The notes below the pieces were generated by a model, which saw only the letters and a program-made list of their open reading frames with translations, was not told where the DNA came from and searched no databases. Made by a program: the position numbers and the translations under genes. Source: Lingula anatina (Eukaryota; Brachiopoda; Lingulata; Lingulida; Lingulidae). Taken from it: DNA of 64,000 bases. The stretch is taken from positions 342,225 through 406,224 of the forward strand of contig NW_019775114.1 in the NCBI RefSeq assembly GCF_001039355.2, given 5' to 3'. This document shows positions 34,910 to 47,584 of this stretch, piece after piece (position 1 is the stretch's first letter; every line of letters begins with the position of its first letter).

Positions 34910-36969
34910 GGTGCTTTATGGCTATGTGTCGCAATACTCATCTGCTATACATACTATAAAAGCTTTTTCTTTAGGACGACTTGGAGTACGTTTTGGGTAC
35001 TAGGAATTACAACAAGATTTATATTGGCATGGTTTAAATACATAAAAAAGATCACCTTGATAGACATAGAGACACACAAAATGTTAACGTCCTGCCAGTC
35101 TTTGTTTTAATGGCATTATATAGTACCTCAAACTGAAGATAGAGTGATGAGTGCGTGATTTCACGATATTTAATATATATATGCCAAGTCGCGAGCTGCT
35201 GGATGACGTTGGTCTATTTTCCCGTGCATGATAGTCAGTGTTATACCTGCAGTACAATTCGCATGAGTGCCTTTTCCCGGCCATTAGCGTTATTATATAC
35301 ATGTATATGTAGGCCTACATCTACACTATATCGTGTATTGAGTTTTAGTTCCACGCGGCTAGTAATTAGTCTAGCCTGCCTCTCATACCGTGATGAATTC
35401 CTCTTTATAGACCCTATTTATGTGTGCAGGAATTGAGAGGAGTCTCTGAAGCTAGTTTGCTGTCAAAATTTTCGTGTTTTCTTAAAAATCATTTACAAGT
35501 TTAAAATATAATTTAAAGTTTCAGCAAAGATGGAGGGAAAAGGACCACAAATGATTCAAAAGATTCATGTTCTAAAGTCGGCATAGGCTGAGAGCGAGCT
35601 GCGCATCCCCTTCCTTTTTTAGGACGGGGGCGTAGGTTTCCTCATCGCTGTCTGAACCAAATAGTGACTCCACCTCCATGTCTACTATTGTCCATTCTCA
35701 GCCCTCTCCTACGGTGTCAAAATTACAATGACAATGCATGTGGAACTACTGATTGAGGTTTTCAAAAATAACCAGAATAAACAGACTGGAAATAAACTCT
35801 ATTTTGACTGCATTTTTTCACTGCAGTGGTTCGGCTTCGACGTGGGTTTCAAAATCTTTCTTTTGTGTGACTCAGTTTAATAATTATTACTTAGCACTCT
35901 TCGCGAGGTACTTGACTCTCAGGGTGGAGACACTGGATCTCAGGGTGGGGACACTGGACTCTCGGGATGGGGACGCTGGATTCTCAGGGTGGGAAGACCA
36001 GCGTGAGAACACACCTGAACTTGCACGTGTGTTGCAACACCACAGAGCAAACACAGATATGGAGAATATATATTTTCTTTTGGCTTTTTAAGTTATGTGT
36101 GGTTGTTTTTACCACATCATATTGTATAGTCAGACACATGTAGAAATCTCTACATACTCTATTGGGGAGACTGTGTTGTGCCGTCCACTTTTCCCTGGTA
36201 TATTATTACTAGTAGGGTCTCTATGGGGACTTCACTACTGTCTTATCATTTAAAACGCGTGAGCAGAGGTCACATACGGCTATAAGTAAATAAAACAAGA
36301 CCATCTTGAAAAAAAAAAAACATACAGACAGACACGATTTAATACCATTAGTCCTTAGATTTTGTATCTCAATATTAAAAGCGCGTGGTATAGTGCGTCT
36401 GCCCCGGGTTAAAAATTGCGTAATGATTGCGTGATTTCATGAATTAGTGAAAGCTGTTGACATTTAAGAGACGTTGTTCAAATGGTATTTTTAGAAAATA
36501 ACATAACACTGATGATGTACTGTACGCCTACTCTAGCAGATCTGATAGCACACAGCGTTTTCCTTCTTTCTTTTCACAATCTTTTTTCACCAGGGACGTC
36601 TTTATAACCTTACTAGACCCGGAAATAGTCTACCTGACGTCATGAGGAGACCAGACCGAGCCGGAAAGATTATCAAGACCACTATCACACCTGAGATTTC
36701 AATTTCCGACAAACAAGTCCAGTTAATTAAAATGTCGTGAGGCTATTTATGACAACTTGCAGTGTCTTTATTTTAGACTATATAAGGGCGATAAGGTATC
36801 AGTTCCGAGAAATGTAACAGTTAATTAGTGTCTATATTTGGACATTATTGCCTCAAGGAGTGTTTTAACTCCTAGTTTGCCCCATATTCGGACAAGATGA
36901 CAAGAGGTACATTTTACCCTGCTCGAATTTGTTTGCCATAGCCAAATAAAGCAAAGTCCATCTTTATCA
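34907..36969. other. Gene-free stretch
   Basis: No exon, RNA gene or transposon recognised apart from the minisatellite at 35911. Short open frames show no domain signatures. Confidence 0.5.
35911..36000 (+). repeat. Four-unit minisatellite, about 22 bp
   Basis: Units of the type GACTCTCAGGGTGGGGACACT, imperfect. An open frame across it is repeat-driven. Confidence 0.75.
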
Positions 36970-37743
36970 GTGATTCACTATTATTATATGTTTATCATCT
37001 TTATTACTTTTATATCATGTAGCTTGCTAGAACGGCTTGACGATGATAAGACAGTGATAAGAGTAACACTATCAGAAATGATAGTGGATTTTAGAAGAAA
37101 TCAGAATGTAAAGGTACGATTCACCATTGGTAATGTTGAAGTTAGTAGGGTAGAGGAATTTAAACTACTTGGTATACACCTTAACAGTAAATTGAATTGG
37201 AAAGATAACACCGCAAAGAGTGTAAAGAAGGCACGGCAAAGACTGTATTTTTTAAGATCATTGAGAACTTTTACTGATAGCGTGTCTATTTTAGTCAATT
37301 TTTACAGGTCTGTAATTGAAAGCATTCTAGCGTACGGAATTATAATATGGTATAATGGAACAGCTGGGGAGGAAAGGAAGAAATTAACAAACGTTGTAAA
37401 AACTGCAAGCAGGATTATCGGGCAGGATCTCCCCAATGATATTTTTAAAGACAGGATGGAGAAAAGAATTGTCAACACCATGAAAGACTCTTTCCACCCT
37501 GCATCATCTCTTTTTACGTTTTTACCAAGCAACAGTAGACTTTTAACCTTTAAAGGCAGTAAACGCTTTTTAAACAGCTTTTATCCAAGTGCAGTGACGC
37601 ATTTTAATTTGATCTCAAAACTAAATTCTTAATTTATTTATTTACTGTATTATTTTATTATTTTACTCTGTATATTGCTCCAAAAGGAAAATGATTTCCG
37701 ATTTTTATAATTGGCTAAATAACCTCTTATCTTATCTTATCTT
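36970..37743 (+). mobile_element. LINE 3' end (post-RT ORF2 segment)
   Basis: A 200-residue open frame reads EMIVDFRRN...EEFKLLGIHLNSKLNW, KKARQRLYFLRSLRTF, NFYRSVIESILAYGIIIWY, KTASRIIGQDLP, then FHPASSLFTFLPS and ends at TAA 37630-37632. This is the conserved C-terminal part of CR1/L2/Rex-like LINE ORF2. A (TCTTA)n-like tail at 37724-37743 resembles the short tandem 3' tails of such LINEs. 5'-truncated, as is typical. Confidence 0.85.
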
Positions 37744-37744
37744 A

Positions 37745-37972
37745 CACCCCATTTCCATAGGAATTTTTAGATCGATCTATCCCTGTGGGGAGTTTCACTA
37801 GATTACTGTCAGCTTGGCCGGCTTAAGCGTCTGTCCCGCCTACTAAAAGCTGTAAGGGGGTAATTAACTATGGTTCCCGCTCGGCTGACTGCAATTTAGT
37901 GTAAACCCCCAGGGAGTTAGGTCGATCTATATCTTAATCTTTAGATCGATCTAAATCTCTGGGAAAGCACCC
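37745..37972. mobile_element. TTA-target MITE family 1, copy d (228 bp)
   Basis: Inserted in the TCTTA tail of the LINE 3' end. TTA at 37742-37744 and 37973-37975. It carries the family core in the opposite orientation to copy c (CCCTGTGGGGAG near the left, CCCAGGGAGTTAGGTCGATC near the right). Confidence 0.85.
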
Positions 37973-37975
37973 TTA

Positions 37976-40900
37976 CTTAGTTTCTAGTCCTGTGCTGTTG
38001 ATATTATTTCATACTAGCGGACATAAAGTTTACCTATCTGCTAACTGGATTGCAAAGTCACATCAGGAAATAACACGATCAATTTTTATTTATTTTTCCT
38101 TTACAACAAGTGTAACGTGGCAGTATTTTAGTGTCCAGTTTACTATGACATTCTGTATCCTGATTGAAAGGGGAAATGTATGAGGGAGAGGAGGGAGGGG
38201 GGGTGGCGGGGTCAGTGACCTTCATTATGTAGTTCCCGACCAAGGTCTTTCGTATCGTATGTCACCGGGCGATTACATAACACGGATGATAAGGAGGTCA
38301 CTCTCTTTATTGCTACATACAAACACAAAGAAGTAATGCCAGTAGATAATATTGTCCCAGGTGTGGACCAGGTGGGTCTTCTTGGATATATTAACCTCTG
38401 TACAGCGTCCGAAGGACGGTAAATATAGACGTGTTAACGAGCGTCCACCTCCTTGACCTCTCAGTATAACATGTGAAATATGTCTAATACTACAACTTAG
38501 GCGGAACCCTCAAAACTGATCTAATACGTATCGATTATTTCGCGTTGAAAGATGAATCTTTTGATTTGATAAGAACACATAAGACATTTTCTTATGATCG
38601 CTGAAAAACCTACACCATGAGCATATTTCTCAATAGATTACAAACCGAGGCCTACTTGTCATTCAATCTTAATTTCATAGATTGGATATGTGTGTGATTG
38701 TTGGTGTTTTCAATATACTGACGTACTTCTCGTATCTAATCAGTTCTTTATCAATATATGTTTATGTTATTTTGGTGCTATTTCACCAACACTGCCTCGT
38801 TAAAAATATACGCGTGATTTGATATGGCATTGGCAGGTAAAACTTTACCTATGGACTTTTCAATAGAGGCGTCATACATGTATAATTAGTTATGTCAATG
38901 CCCGCCAATGCCTAGGTCGATATAGTCCACGAGACAGTCCCCGAGGTCCTGACCCCATGTTAACCAGGATGACCCCCCCGGGGGGTCTACGATACACCCC
39001 TTTTTAACGAGCGTTTTGACGGGAAGACGTGAACATTAAGTCGAGACATATGGACGGCGTACCAAAGTTACATTTTAAAAAAATTCTAGGCGCTTTTTAG
39101 AGCCTTATCGACTCTGTTTTTATGCCCCTTGACTTAATTCTGTGACTCAATATCCATTACGTTTGCCAAAAACATTATTTTAAATTTAATAACTACGATA
39201 TGTTTCAAATATCAAAAGCTCAACCGCTGTGTGTGAATAACCAACACAAAGCCGTATTGCAATCAGCAAGAACATGTATGATTTGACCAGTCAACAATGA
39301 TTGCTTAAAGTTTTTTATGGAAGGATAAGCATAATTAGTCCAGTGATTATTTGCCAGCATTATATACAGTACATACATGTACCACTTCATATGACAGCCA
39401 ACGTGAAGAGACTGCTTGTAAAATTAAACTGGGGCCTAATCGTGATACATTAATTAACACAAACAAGACCTACTTCGTTGGCGAATGCACATGTAGTTAG
39501 TGTATGAGGGATGAAGTACCAACATCGTAATTCTATAAAATCTGCAGAACACAAGCCACCAATTGTTGCGCAAAGATACGTAATATCAGCGGCGTTCATT
39601 CTCATAGCAGGGCGCAGCTCACATATCATGGCGGCTCTGAGACACGGCGCACCTGTTGCTCAAAATGGCATAGACCTTACCTTTTAAAAACACCCACAAA
39701 TCTAAAAATCCAGCAAACCCAACCTGAACAACGTACCTTACAGTCTTCGTTGAGAAATATCCTTTTTGAAATAAATAACTGGTCCAAGAATAGGCGTGTC
39801 GAGACAACTGCGTTAACAAGCTTGGTGAACTGAAATATCTGCTGTAAGGTGTGGTGCGTGACGCTGATATAGACTGTATTTATCGCTACAGGAAAGGTGA
39901 GTGGCTAGTCAGCGTGTGCTAGGGCCAAGCCTTAAAGTCCAAGGATGAGATAACCAACTGGCCCATATACCGACTAAATAATTAAAGGTTATTTTCCATA
40001 TGCTTTTGACCTGTATAGAGGTCTATAGCTATATATTACTGAATATAGCGCTGATTACATTGATAGCGCGCGATTTTCAAAAGGAATTTTGAAAGAGATT
40101 TCATTGGAGTTTATATTGAGACGGGTTTAAGCGGGATATCGATCATAAATGGAAGATAAAGCGGTGGACTTCGGGACACAGTATTGAGAAGCCACATGTG
40201 GTATAGAAACTTAAAGGGAAAACAACTGTTCGTTTTGGATGGCTTTTCCTGGGGTAAACGACAAATAATTACTAATGATTAATGAATCCATATCGACTTC
40301 AAAGTCCCTGTTTTTTTTTTCTAGGAAGGTTTTTAACTATCCGGAAGCGCGGCCTACCCTAATTGATTGCATTGGATAGGGCTGTGTTGTGTGGAAAATG
40401 TACAATTGTCCGCAGGAAAATCATTGATGATGTTGTTTTTATGCTTTTAAGTCACCTACACCTTGAATTTGACATAACCCTTTGAATGATATTATTTTTA
40501 AATCCCCAAAGACCATAGAATTTAGTTACTATGCTCATTAACCATATTTGACATTTTAAAAATGAAATGCGTCTACCGACCTTATTTATTTATAGTCACC
40601 GCTTGTAAACCAACTTATTAATTTTGTTTAGCCTAAGGCTACTTTTTACGTAAATCTACGTAAGCTGAATTCTCTGGGGTCTCAAAAACCATCATTATTT
40701 CCATGTAGAGGTGCCCGGTACCGCACTAGTGATTGTAAATGTTAGCTTTAATACCGGACCGTGATCAAAGATAGGGTATCTAGATAGGTCTACGATTATA
40801 CCCTTTCTTTAGATTTGCTTAACCGGGCTGGATGAGTTATGGCACTTCTACATCAAGGTGGTACAAGACCAAAGATCAGTGCTGTTCGTTATTGTTTATT

Positions 40901-41339
40901 TTTTATAACATCTGGACTCAAGCTGGCAGTACGCACCATCGTATTTATTATCTATTCCATCCGTTTTTAAGGATTTATAATGTTACATTTAAGACGTAAT
41001 TTTTCTTGTCCTAGATTTTTTTCATTAGACAAAAAAAAAAAAAGAAAAGAAAAAACAGTAATTACAGCACCTTTAACTTGTTCAGCTGTTCTTAGAATCG
41101 CCTAAAGACAGCGTTAATTGTAAAATCTCACATTTCCACGAAAACAAAAACGACAATTTATCGCTAAAACAATGCTTTTTTCTCAATAATTCAACGAATT
41201 GAGCGGTGCCTGAAGAAAAAACTATGGTGCGTTATTTTTCTTTGGTTCAAACAAACTTTGAGTAAAAACAGTAAATAAACAAACAAATTAATAAAAGGGT
41301 GAGTTACCTGGTGACCTAGAAAGCTGTACTGCACACAAA
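37976..41339. other. Gene-free stretch
   Basis: AT-rich DNA without recognisable exons. Contains one left-end fragment of MITE family 3 (40211) and a 17-base palindrome GACCCCCCCGGGGGGTC near 38970. Confidence 0.5.
40211..40330. mobile_element. MITE family 3, left-end fragment
   Basis: TTAAAGGGAAAACAACTGTT followed by GGTAAACGACAA and AAAGTCCCTG, parallel to the left third of the element at 21178. The rest is missing. Confidence 0.5.
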
Positions 41340-41554
41340 GACTGCATTCCCACAGATTAAGATCGATCCATCTGGATCGACCTAAGTCCCTGGGGGTTCA
41401 TGCTAAATTGCTGTCAGCCGAGCGCGCACGGAAGTTAATTACCCCCTTACAGCTTTTAGTAGGCGGAACAGACATTTAAGCCGGCTAAGCTGACAGTAAT
41501 CTAGTGAGACTCCCCACGGGGATAGATCGATCTAAAATCTGTGGGAATGCAGTC
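41340..41554. mobile_element. TTA-target MITE family 1, copy e (215 bp)
   Basis: Inverted termini GACTGCATTCCCACAGATT and GACTGCATTCCCACAGATTT (perfect over at least 18 bases), flanked by AAA on both sides (41337-41339, 41555-41557). Highest end-to-end symmetry of the set, so probably a young copy. Confidence 0.85.
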
Positions 41555-41758
41555 AAAGTCTGACGTGAAAGATTGACTATATGTTTAAGTTACAAAGCAG
41601 ACCATGGCCAATTTTAGTATTTGTTCCCTCATATTTCCACAATATAACGAATAAACGCCGTCAAATGATCTCAAATGTGTCACTTTTGGGTCCCAGGAGG
41701 GAATGCAATTTTGACAAAGTCGTGTTACAGTAAGGATTTTAAATCAAGAATTGTGACT

Positions 41759-41926
41759 CAGGGGCGGATTTAGGCCGTCTTCTGGGTCTTCTGGAAGACG
41801 GTCAGATTTTAAAGTTTACATTGACGGGTATGTAATATTTTCTGTCGGAAGACGGTCAAAAATTGAGGACGAATTAACAAAGATAAATTGGAAGACTGTA
41901 AGAAAATATCTCTAGATCCGCCCCTG
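41759..41926. mobile_element. 168-bp hAT-type MITE
   Basis: Ends CAGGGGCGGATTTAG and CTAGATCCGCCCCTG (14 of 15 complementary), the classic hAT terminus. An internal GGAAGACGGTCA occurs twice. The 8-bp flanks do not match, so the target duplication is lost or the insertion is old. Confidence 0.75.
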
Positions 41927-41993
41927 TGTGTTTTGGGTGTCGCATATTTAACCAAAGCCAAGGTTATCTATGCTGTGGGAGATTAACGATGTT

Positions 41994-42101
41994 GGGGGGG
42001 GGGGGGGGGGGGAAACGAAGGGGGGGGGGGGGGAAAGGGGGGGGGGGGGGGGCCCGGGCCTCGTCGGGGGGGGGGGGGGGGGGTTGAAAAAAGAAAAAAA
42101 N
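41994..42101. repeat. Poly-G low-complexity block ending at a single N
   Basis: Runs of G interrupted by short islands, then poly-A and one N at 42101. Probably low-quality or gap-joined sequence. Both strands show spurious Gly- or Pro-rich open frames. Confidence 0.85.
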
Positions 42102-42511
42102 CTACAGCAGTTCACATCATGTACCCCCCCTCCTCCCTCCACCACACACACACACACACACACATTGAACATATGTAAAAACCACCTCTGTGAGATGTTT
42201 GCAAGCATCACCTGGTTTTTACAGACGCAGGACTTTATATTTACCTTTTTATATCACGGTCATATCGTACTACATTTATTAGTTTGCAAACACGGTATGC
42301 AATATGCACGCACGCGCACACGCGTTTATATGCACGGTCCCTCACATCACCCAAGATGTTGAAGGGAACCGATGAACGCGCTCTCCATTCCATCTAGGAA
42401 CACATAAATTTATGAACCTCCTTACTTTTCTACACACTAGCAAAGACTCACACTGAAACACAGAATGAAGTCAACAAATAATCATATATAGAATGGAAAA
42501 ATAGCTTACCT

Positions 42512-42710
42512 TAGGTTTTCGCTTCTCAGTGCTGCGTGTAATATTGTCAATACACAAATAGCAACCAATAATGATTTCAGCTTTGCACAATGTCGGCGGA
42601 ATTTAGGTATTATATGACGTGATTGCAGATGACGGTCGCTGCTCGACTCCTGACGACGCGAGAGAACGCTGTCAGCACGCAAACAGGCAACACCAAAGTT
42701 CAACTTTCAT
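42512..42710 (-). other. Possible minus-strand first exon (non-coding or non-ATG)
   Basis: A consensus donor (CTAAG|GTAAGC, at 42507-42512 on the plus strand) ends an exon-like, GC-richer block. The open frame through it includes a hydrophobic stretch LLVAICVLTILHAAL preceded by basic residues, like a type II signal anchor, but there is no in-frame ATG. I see no partner exon to the left. Low confidence; it could be a 5'UTR exon or chance. Confidence 0.2.
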
Positions 42711-43860
42711 TTTAATCAAATAGCTAGCATATAGTTGAGATTAATCAACATAAAAAAAGCCACCCGATTATTGCAAAAAATATGAAGAAGGTGATCTGTT
42801 AATTGAAGTTCTCCTATTTTGACTGAAATATTCATGTTACAGGGACGGGAAGGATGGCGTGAGAAATGACACAGTGAAGTCGAACTAAATTTTAGTAATT
42901 GAACGATTTTCACTTTACGTATTGTTACCGTTGGTGTGAACGTTTTTTACACGAAAGCTGTGTTGTCTTAAACCTTCCTGTCCTTGCGGACAATGTGTTT
43001 TTTCAACCAAAGGCATCTGAAATCATCCATAAAGAATAAAGAAAATACTGTCCGAGAATTGTATTTACCTCAAAGTGAAAACCCAAGGCATGCCTGTAGC
43101 CGTTCAACCAGTTAAAGACTATCCAAATGTATTTCTGTATTTAAAGGGAATATTTGGGTTTACAATTTGATGGAGCTATAAGATGGTAAGTAGAAGGATG
43201 TACAGAGAGAGACACAGGATCGTTGCTATTCCCTGCCATCGTTAAATCAGTCTGGATAGAACCGTTCTACGTTGGATCACTTAAAATTATCTAAAACTAT
43301 CGCTAGGCAAGATCAGGGTAAGTATAATAAATTAATGAACATCCCTCGTAACTTCCGTAGCACAAATGAGAATCATTTACGGTAGATTTCAAAATTTCCC
43401 CAATGACTTTCAACATTAGCTAGTCTCCTGTTAGTACTCTTAGCTCCGCAACATTCACAACCCGTGGAAAGCGTTAGAGGCGATTGTGTTAGAGAAGATT
43501 TGCTTCAGCACAACCAAAGAGACGTGGACTTTCTTCTTTGAGGAGAAGGGGGGAGGGGGGGACGACTGTTCACAGAGCGTCCACCTTTGCTTCTGTAATT
43601 AATTCGGAAATGTTAAAATCAAATCTTGTCGATTTGAATGAATGAGATTAGGAACTAACCATGACCAAGGAGTTCGAACTCCTTGCCATGACTGCCCCGT
43701 ATCTATACTCCAATCTGTATGGTATAGTCAGGCCGTATAGGAATCACTGCCTTCCCTCACATGTTACTGTCAGTATCATTTCTTCAGTTATGACAATACG
43801 AACGTTCATGTCCCGTCTTGAAATAGCACACACCTAGCGGCAACATTTTATATTCGGTTC

Positions 43861-43984
43861 AGCTAATGGCCTCGTTTTTATTTCAGATTTTGTTTAATAT
43901 CGTACACATTTTAGGAAGTGACTTCTCTCCATCCAAATTGTTTACACAGAGAAATGATTGCTTGTCACGAGACGTTCAACCTTC

Positions 43985-44021
<37 letters not shown>

Positions 44022-44160
44022 CCAACATGCAGGGATAAGGCTAACATTTAGTGTACAAGTCTTGGGTCCAGACCTAAACGCCCCCTTCCTCCCTATAATT
44101 TTGCTGCATATCTAAACGATCTCAAAAATAACATTTGGCTCCCAGAAAGTTGAAAACCAG
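43861..44160 (+). mobile_element. Possible LINE scrap, also at 50610-50890
   Basis: Plus-strand translation near 44096-44126 gives [11 protein letters not shown], resembling the YxNDL block that follows the RT catalytic region in some LINEs. The surroundings are frameshifted and include a poly-A run (43988-44018). Weak; present in both duplication copies. Confidence 0.25.
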
Positions 44161-44570
44161 CCAACAGTCGGAAAAATCACATCCCTGCACACACTGTTTG
44201 ATAATCTCTGAAGCCTGCCCCTCTCCTCTTTCACTTAGTGTAGATAAGCAATTACAAAATAAACAAGCAAATGCTGAACAAAACCTCAACCTCTTAAACA
44301 GACTATTTAAAGAAAACTGAATTTTCAAACTATTGAAAAGTTGAACTGCCTGTAGTGCGAACACAGTGAATGAATTTCTTGTTATGTGTAAATTAATGTA
44401 TGAATAAATCAGTGAGAGAAATGGAAGGCATTTTTGAAATTTTATTAAATTAATTTAAAATACTGCCAATATCACTACAACACACTGGATCATCCATAAA
44501 CAAGTCCCATCCGTTTGGAGGCTTTTGAACTACAAGAAAATCAGCCAGGTATATGGAACAGGGCACAGGG

Positions 44571-45434
44571 TTATTCCTTGACTTTTCTTTTCCGTACATC
44601 ACCGATATTTACATATTTAATATCTTTCCCCACTTTTGTGTTACGCAAATCATGGACACTTATATATTTGTTGGGGTCCATTGACTTGGCTACCACCATT
44701 CGGAGTGTCATGGTTGCACAGATTAGAAATAACATGAAACAGAGTGAGAAGAAAGGCAAAGCTAGCTGGTTTAAACTATCCTCTACTTGTTGCTTTCTAT
44801 TGAATTTAAAATTTTCATCATATCTCACATGACCATCTTGAGTCTTTTTGCGTTTGTTTTGAATTCTTCTCCAGAGTTCATCATAATCTATATCATGTGG
44901 TTCGTAATACTGATGCCCGTAACGCTTGAAGCTGTTACCAGAAGGCCGATATGCTGTTCTGTATCTCGAGTTGGAATTATGTGGGTCGTAGTCTGACCTT
45001 GACCTTTGACTGTGCCCAGTCCACCAATCAGGCCCTGTTTGACTAGAGGGCCTGCTCCCCGACTGTGTTCTATAGTAAGGTCTAGTTGTAGCTGTATACA
45101 GTCTCAGGGTCTTGTCATACTCCTTCCTCTGCAGAGGACTTCCGATCACCTCATACGCAGTGTTTATCTCAGTAAATTTCTCCTGGGCGTTAGGGGATTT
45201 ATTCAAATCTGGATGATATATTTTGGACAGTTTGAAGTAGGCAGCTTTGACCTGGTCGGGGGTGGCATCTCTGGGGACGCCGAGGGTGGAGTAGTGATCT
45301 TTCCCACACCTCGGCACGCCCAGAGACAGAGAGCGCCATGGAGGACTACTCCAGACTCCACTCACAAATGTCTTCCATTTCATTTGTAACAGTTTGGAGG
45401 TGGCTATCTGTCCACATTGACACTGTATAGCCAT
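44571..45434 (-). CDS. J-domain membrane protein A1 (DNAJC30/DNAJC4-like)
   Basis: A single coding exon of 287 codons plus stop. A basic, Trp-containing N-terminus (about residues 1-44) could be an organelle-targeting leader. The J domain spans about 46-110 with HPD at 74-76 ([10 protein letters not shown]), so it should stimulate an Hsp70 ATPase. A Ser/Tyr/Arg-rich low-complexity linker follows, then one transmembrane helix at about 223-245 ([20 protein letters not shown]) and a basic C-terminus (RKRKVKE). J domain first with a single C-terminal helix recalls mitochondrial DNAJC30 and DNAJC4; I cannot choose between them. A strong acceptor (45616-45615, exon from 45614) lies 180 nt upstream of the ATG, so there is a spliced 5'UTR. 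An AATAAA signal is at 44446-44441 (minus). Confidence 0.88.
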   Translation of the reverse strand: MAIQCQCGQIATSKLLQMKWKTFVSGVWSSPPWRSLSLGVPRCGKDHYSTLGVPRDATPDQVKAAYFKLSKIYHPDLNKSPNAQEKFTEINTAYEVIGSPLQRKEYDKTLRLYTATTRPYYRTQSGSRPSSQTGPDWWTGHSQRSRSDYDPHNSNSRYRTAYRPSGNSFKRYGHQYYEPHDIDYDELWRRIQNKRKKTQDGHVRYDENFKFNRKQQVEDSLNQLALPFFSLCFMLFLICATMTLRMVVAKSMDPNKYISVHDLRNTKVGKDIKYVNIGDVRKRKVKE

Positions 45435-46212
45435 GTCCAGGACAACAATTTACTATATCAAATATTTCTCCAGTGTCAATGTGATTCATACACATCATCC
45501 CTTCACACTCCTGGACAGTGATGAAGATACTAACACTGCTTTGAGCCACAGAAAGGAGGTGCTTTGCTATCTTCTAAACATTCTTCTCCTGGGTCCCCGC
45601 CTCAATATAGTGACCTGTAAAGAAAATAATAAAAACACCAATGATGTGAAACAGACAAATAATTTTTTTTAGTTATTTATCATATCAGTGATTTAAAACA
45701 AAACTTTCTCTGATGTTAGCAAGTGTACTTACAAATGTTAATTTCTTGACTGCAATAGCTGTACACAATTATCTTGGGGATTTTCTAATACACGTAATTC
45801 AATTATTTAACATTCAATAATTTATAACAATATATTATAACATCTGAAGGATGAAAGTCACTTTCTTCAATTTCTTTAAATTATTGATCTTAGCAGAATT
45901 ATGGTAATGACTTGATGACTTGATGTTTTCAATAGGGAAAAATTATCAATCTTTGCAGTACAAAATTTAGGAATCATTACATCTTTATTTTTTTGGAAGC
46001 ATTTGGGATGCTTTTTGCTGCCACTCATTAGGAATGTATAATTTCAACAATTTATGACTTAATAAATACAGTATCTGTAATATTTCTGATTCTCTCCTAT
46101 TGAAAAGATTGAGCAATATTACCACATGTTACTTGAACATTATAAAGATGACAACAGACAATGCAAGAGTCAACAGACCTCTTTAGATCATAAAATACAG
46201 AATGACCTTGAC

Positions 46213-46995
46213 CTAAATATGGATGACAGGTTCTTCTTCCTTGGTTTTCTTTCGTCTGCGGCGAAGCATGTGTTTCTCATCGTGTCTTACAATCTTTCTC
46301 CTCATATGTTTGGTCATGATGTGCATTTGGAATATAAAAATAATAAAAGTGATAAAACCCAGCACACGAAAGACCACCCATGTCTTCCTCTGCTCTTCAG
46401 CCCTCTTCTGAAAGGGATCCTGTTCCATGTTTTGCCCCTGTTTGTACTTAGTGTCATTGGTGTGATACCCCTCTCTCATCCTGTCATACTCCTCTCCCCC
46501 AAACTTCACCTGGTGCCAGATACGTCTGTACTCCTCAAATGACATGTCTTTACCAGTTCTGTAGATAGGAGTGGGTCCCCTGGTTCTGCGCCCTCTATTG
46601 GAAGGACCCCCTGCAGTTTGGTAATTTTTTGGTGAGGCCTGCTGTGATTGGCCGGGGAAAGAACTCTGGAAGGCCAGATTTTTATCATATTCCTTTCTCT
46701 TTATTGGGTTGCCAAGGACTTCATAAGCAGAATTGATCTCAGTAAATAATCTCTGTGCGTCCCTGGATTTATTCAAGTCTGGGTGATATTTTTTAGAATT
46801 TTTATAATACGCTGCTTTCACCTGTGCTGGTGTAGCAGTTCTAGATACTCCTAAGGTTTTATAATGACATCTGGCCTGGGCGCTACCACTGAGGTGAACA
46901 TGTCTCTGCTGACTAACACTGGCGCCATCTATTAATGTCCTTCCTAGCAGTAATCTTCTGTGAAGTTGAGCACTTTTACAACCAACCAAAGCCAT
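46213..46995 (-). CDS. J-domain membrane protein B1 (paralogue of A)
   Basis: A single coding exon of 260 aa, starting [19 protein letters not shown], an Arg-rich amphipathic start typical of mitochondrial presequences. I chose the ATG at 46995; the open frame extends a few codons upstream only to non-ATG triplets. J domain about 44-107 with HPD at 71-73. The middle is Gly/Arg-rich ([15 protein letters not shown]), followed by a charged helix-prone region, one transmembrane helix about 207-225 and a strongly basic end (MLRRRRKKTKEEE). It lies 780 bp upstream of gene A on the same strand; the J domains of A and B are close paralogues. A TATTACTAG acceptor 18 nt before the ATG implies a 5'UTR intron whose donor is likely near 47585. 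Confidence 0.87.
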   Translation of the reverse strand: MALVGCKSAQLHRRLLLGRTLIDGASVSQQRHVHLSGSAQARCHYKTLGVSRTATPAQVKAAYYKNSKKYHPDLNKSRDAQRLFTEINSAYEVLGNPIKRKEYDKNLAFQSSFPGQSQQASPKNYQTAGGPSNRGRRTRGPTPIYRTGKDMSFEEYRRIWHQVKFGGEEYDRMREGYHTNDTKYKQGQNMEQDPFQKRAEEQRKTWVVFRVLGFITFIIFIFQMHIMTKHMRRKIVRHDEKHMLRRRRKKTKEEEPVIHI

Positions 46996-47584
46996 GACTG
47001 CCGCTGACAAAACCTAGTAATAATTTCTTTCTATAGCAGCCTATATCTCTGGGACAGTCTTCACATGTCACAAAATACAAGCCATAGGACATCACCAGAT
47101 TCCTCACAAAACTGTTTTACTTCTGAACTGTTAACACCTGAAATAATCAAAGAAATAAGCATGCATGACACAAGAGAGGTGTAAAAACAAACATGAAGAC
47201 ATAATAATTTCAATTGTTTTTTTTTTTTAAAGCTGAAAAATTTTAATGCATTCATAAAGATCGACTGTGTTTGGTACAATGTCCGAGCTGCTGTACTCTT
47301 CAAAGGAGATGTCTCTTTGAATTTTGTAAACAGGTGTGGGGCCCTGGTTTTACCGACTCTAAAGAAAGATTTGAGAGAGAGGGGGAGAGAGAGAGATTGT
47401 ATACAGGTTATAGGGAGGAGAGAATCTTCAACTTCGACATCAATATGTTGGCTGAAATTGAAATTTATCATGAAAATGGCAAGACTTACCATTCTCAGCC
47501 AAGCAATACATAAAAACGACATATTTATTTGCATAAATCACCGAAACATTTCACAGAAACCAGTACTTACATGTGTACTGACCT

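Noticed and set aside
42120-42165. Possible CRISPR-like or other spaced repeats among short tandem repeats
   Set aside because: All repeat arrays seen are simple tandem or microsatellite types without unique spacers, and the genome is eukaryotic.
41948-42362. Gly- and Pro-rich frames around 42 kb
   Set aside because: Poly-G low-quality block with an N; no splice or domain support.
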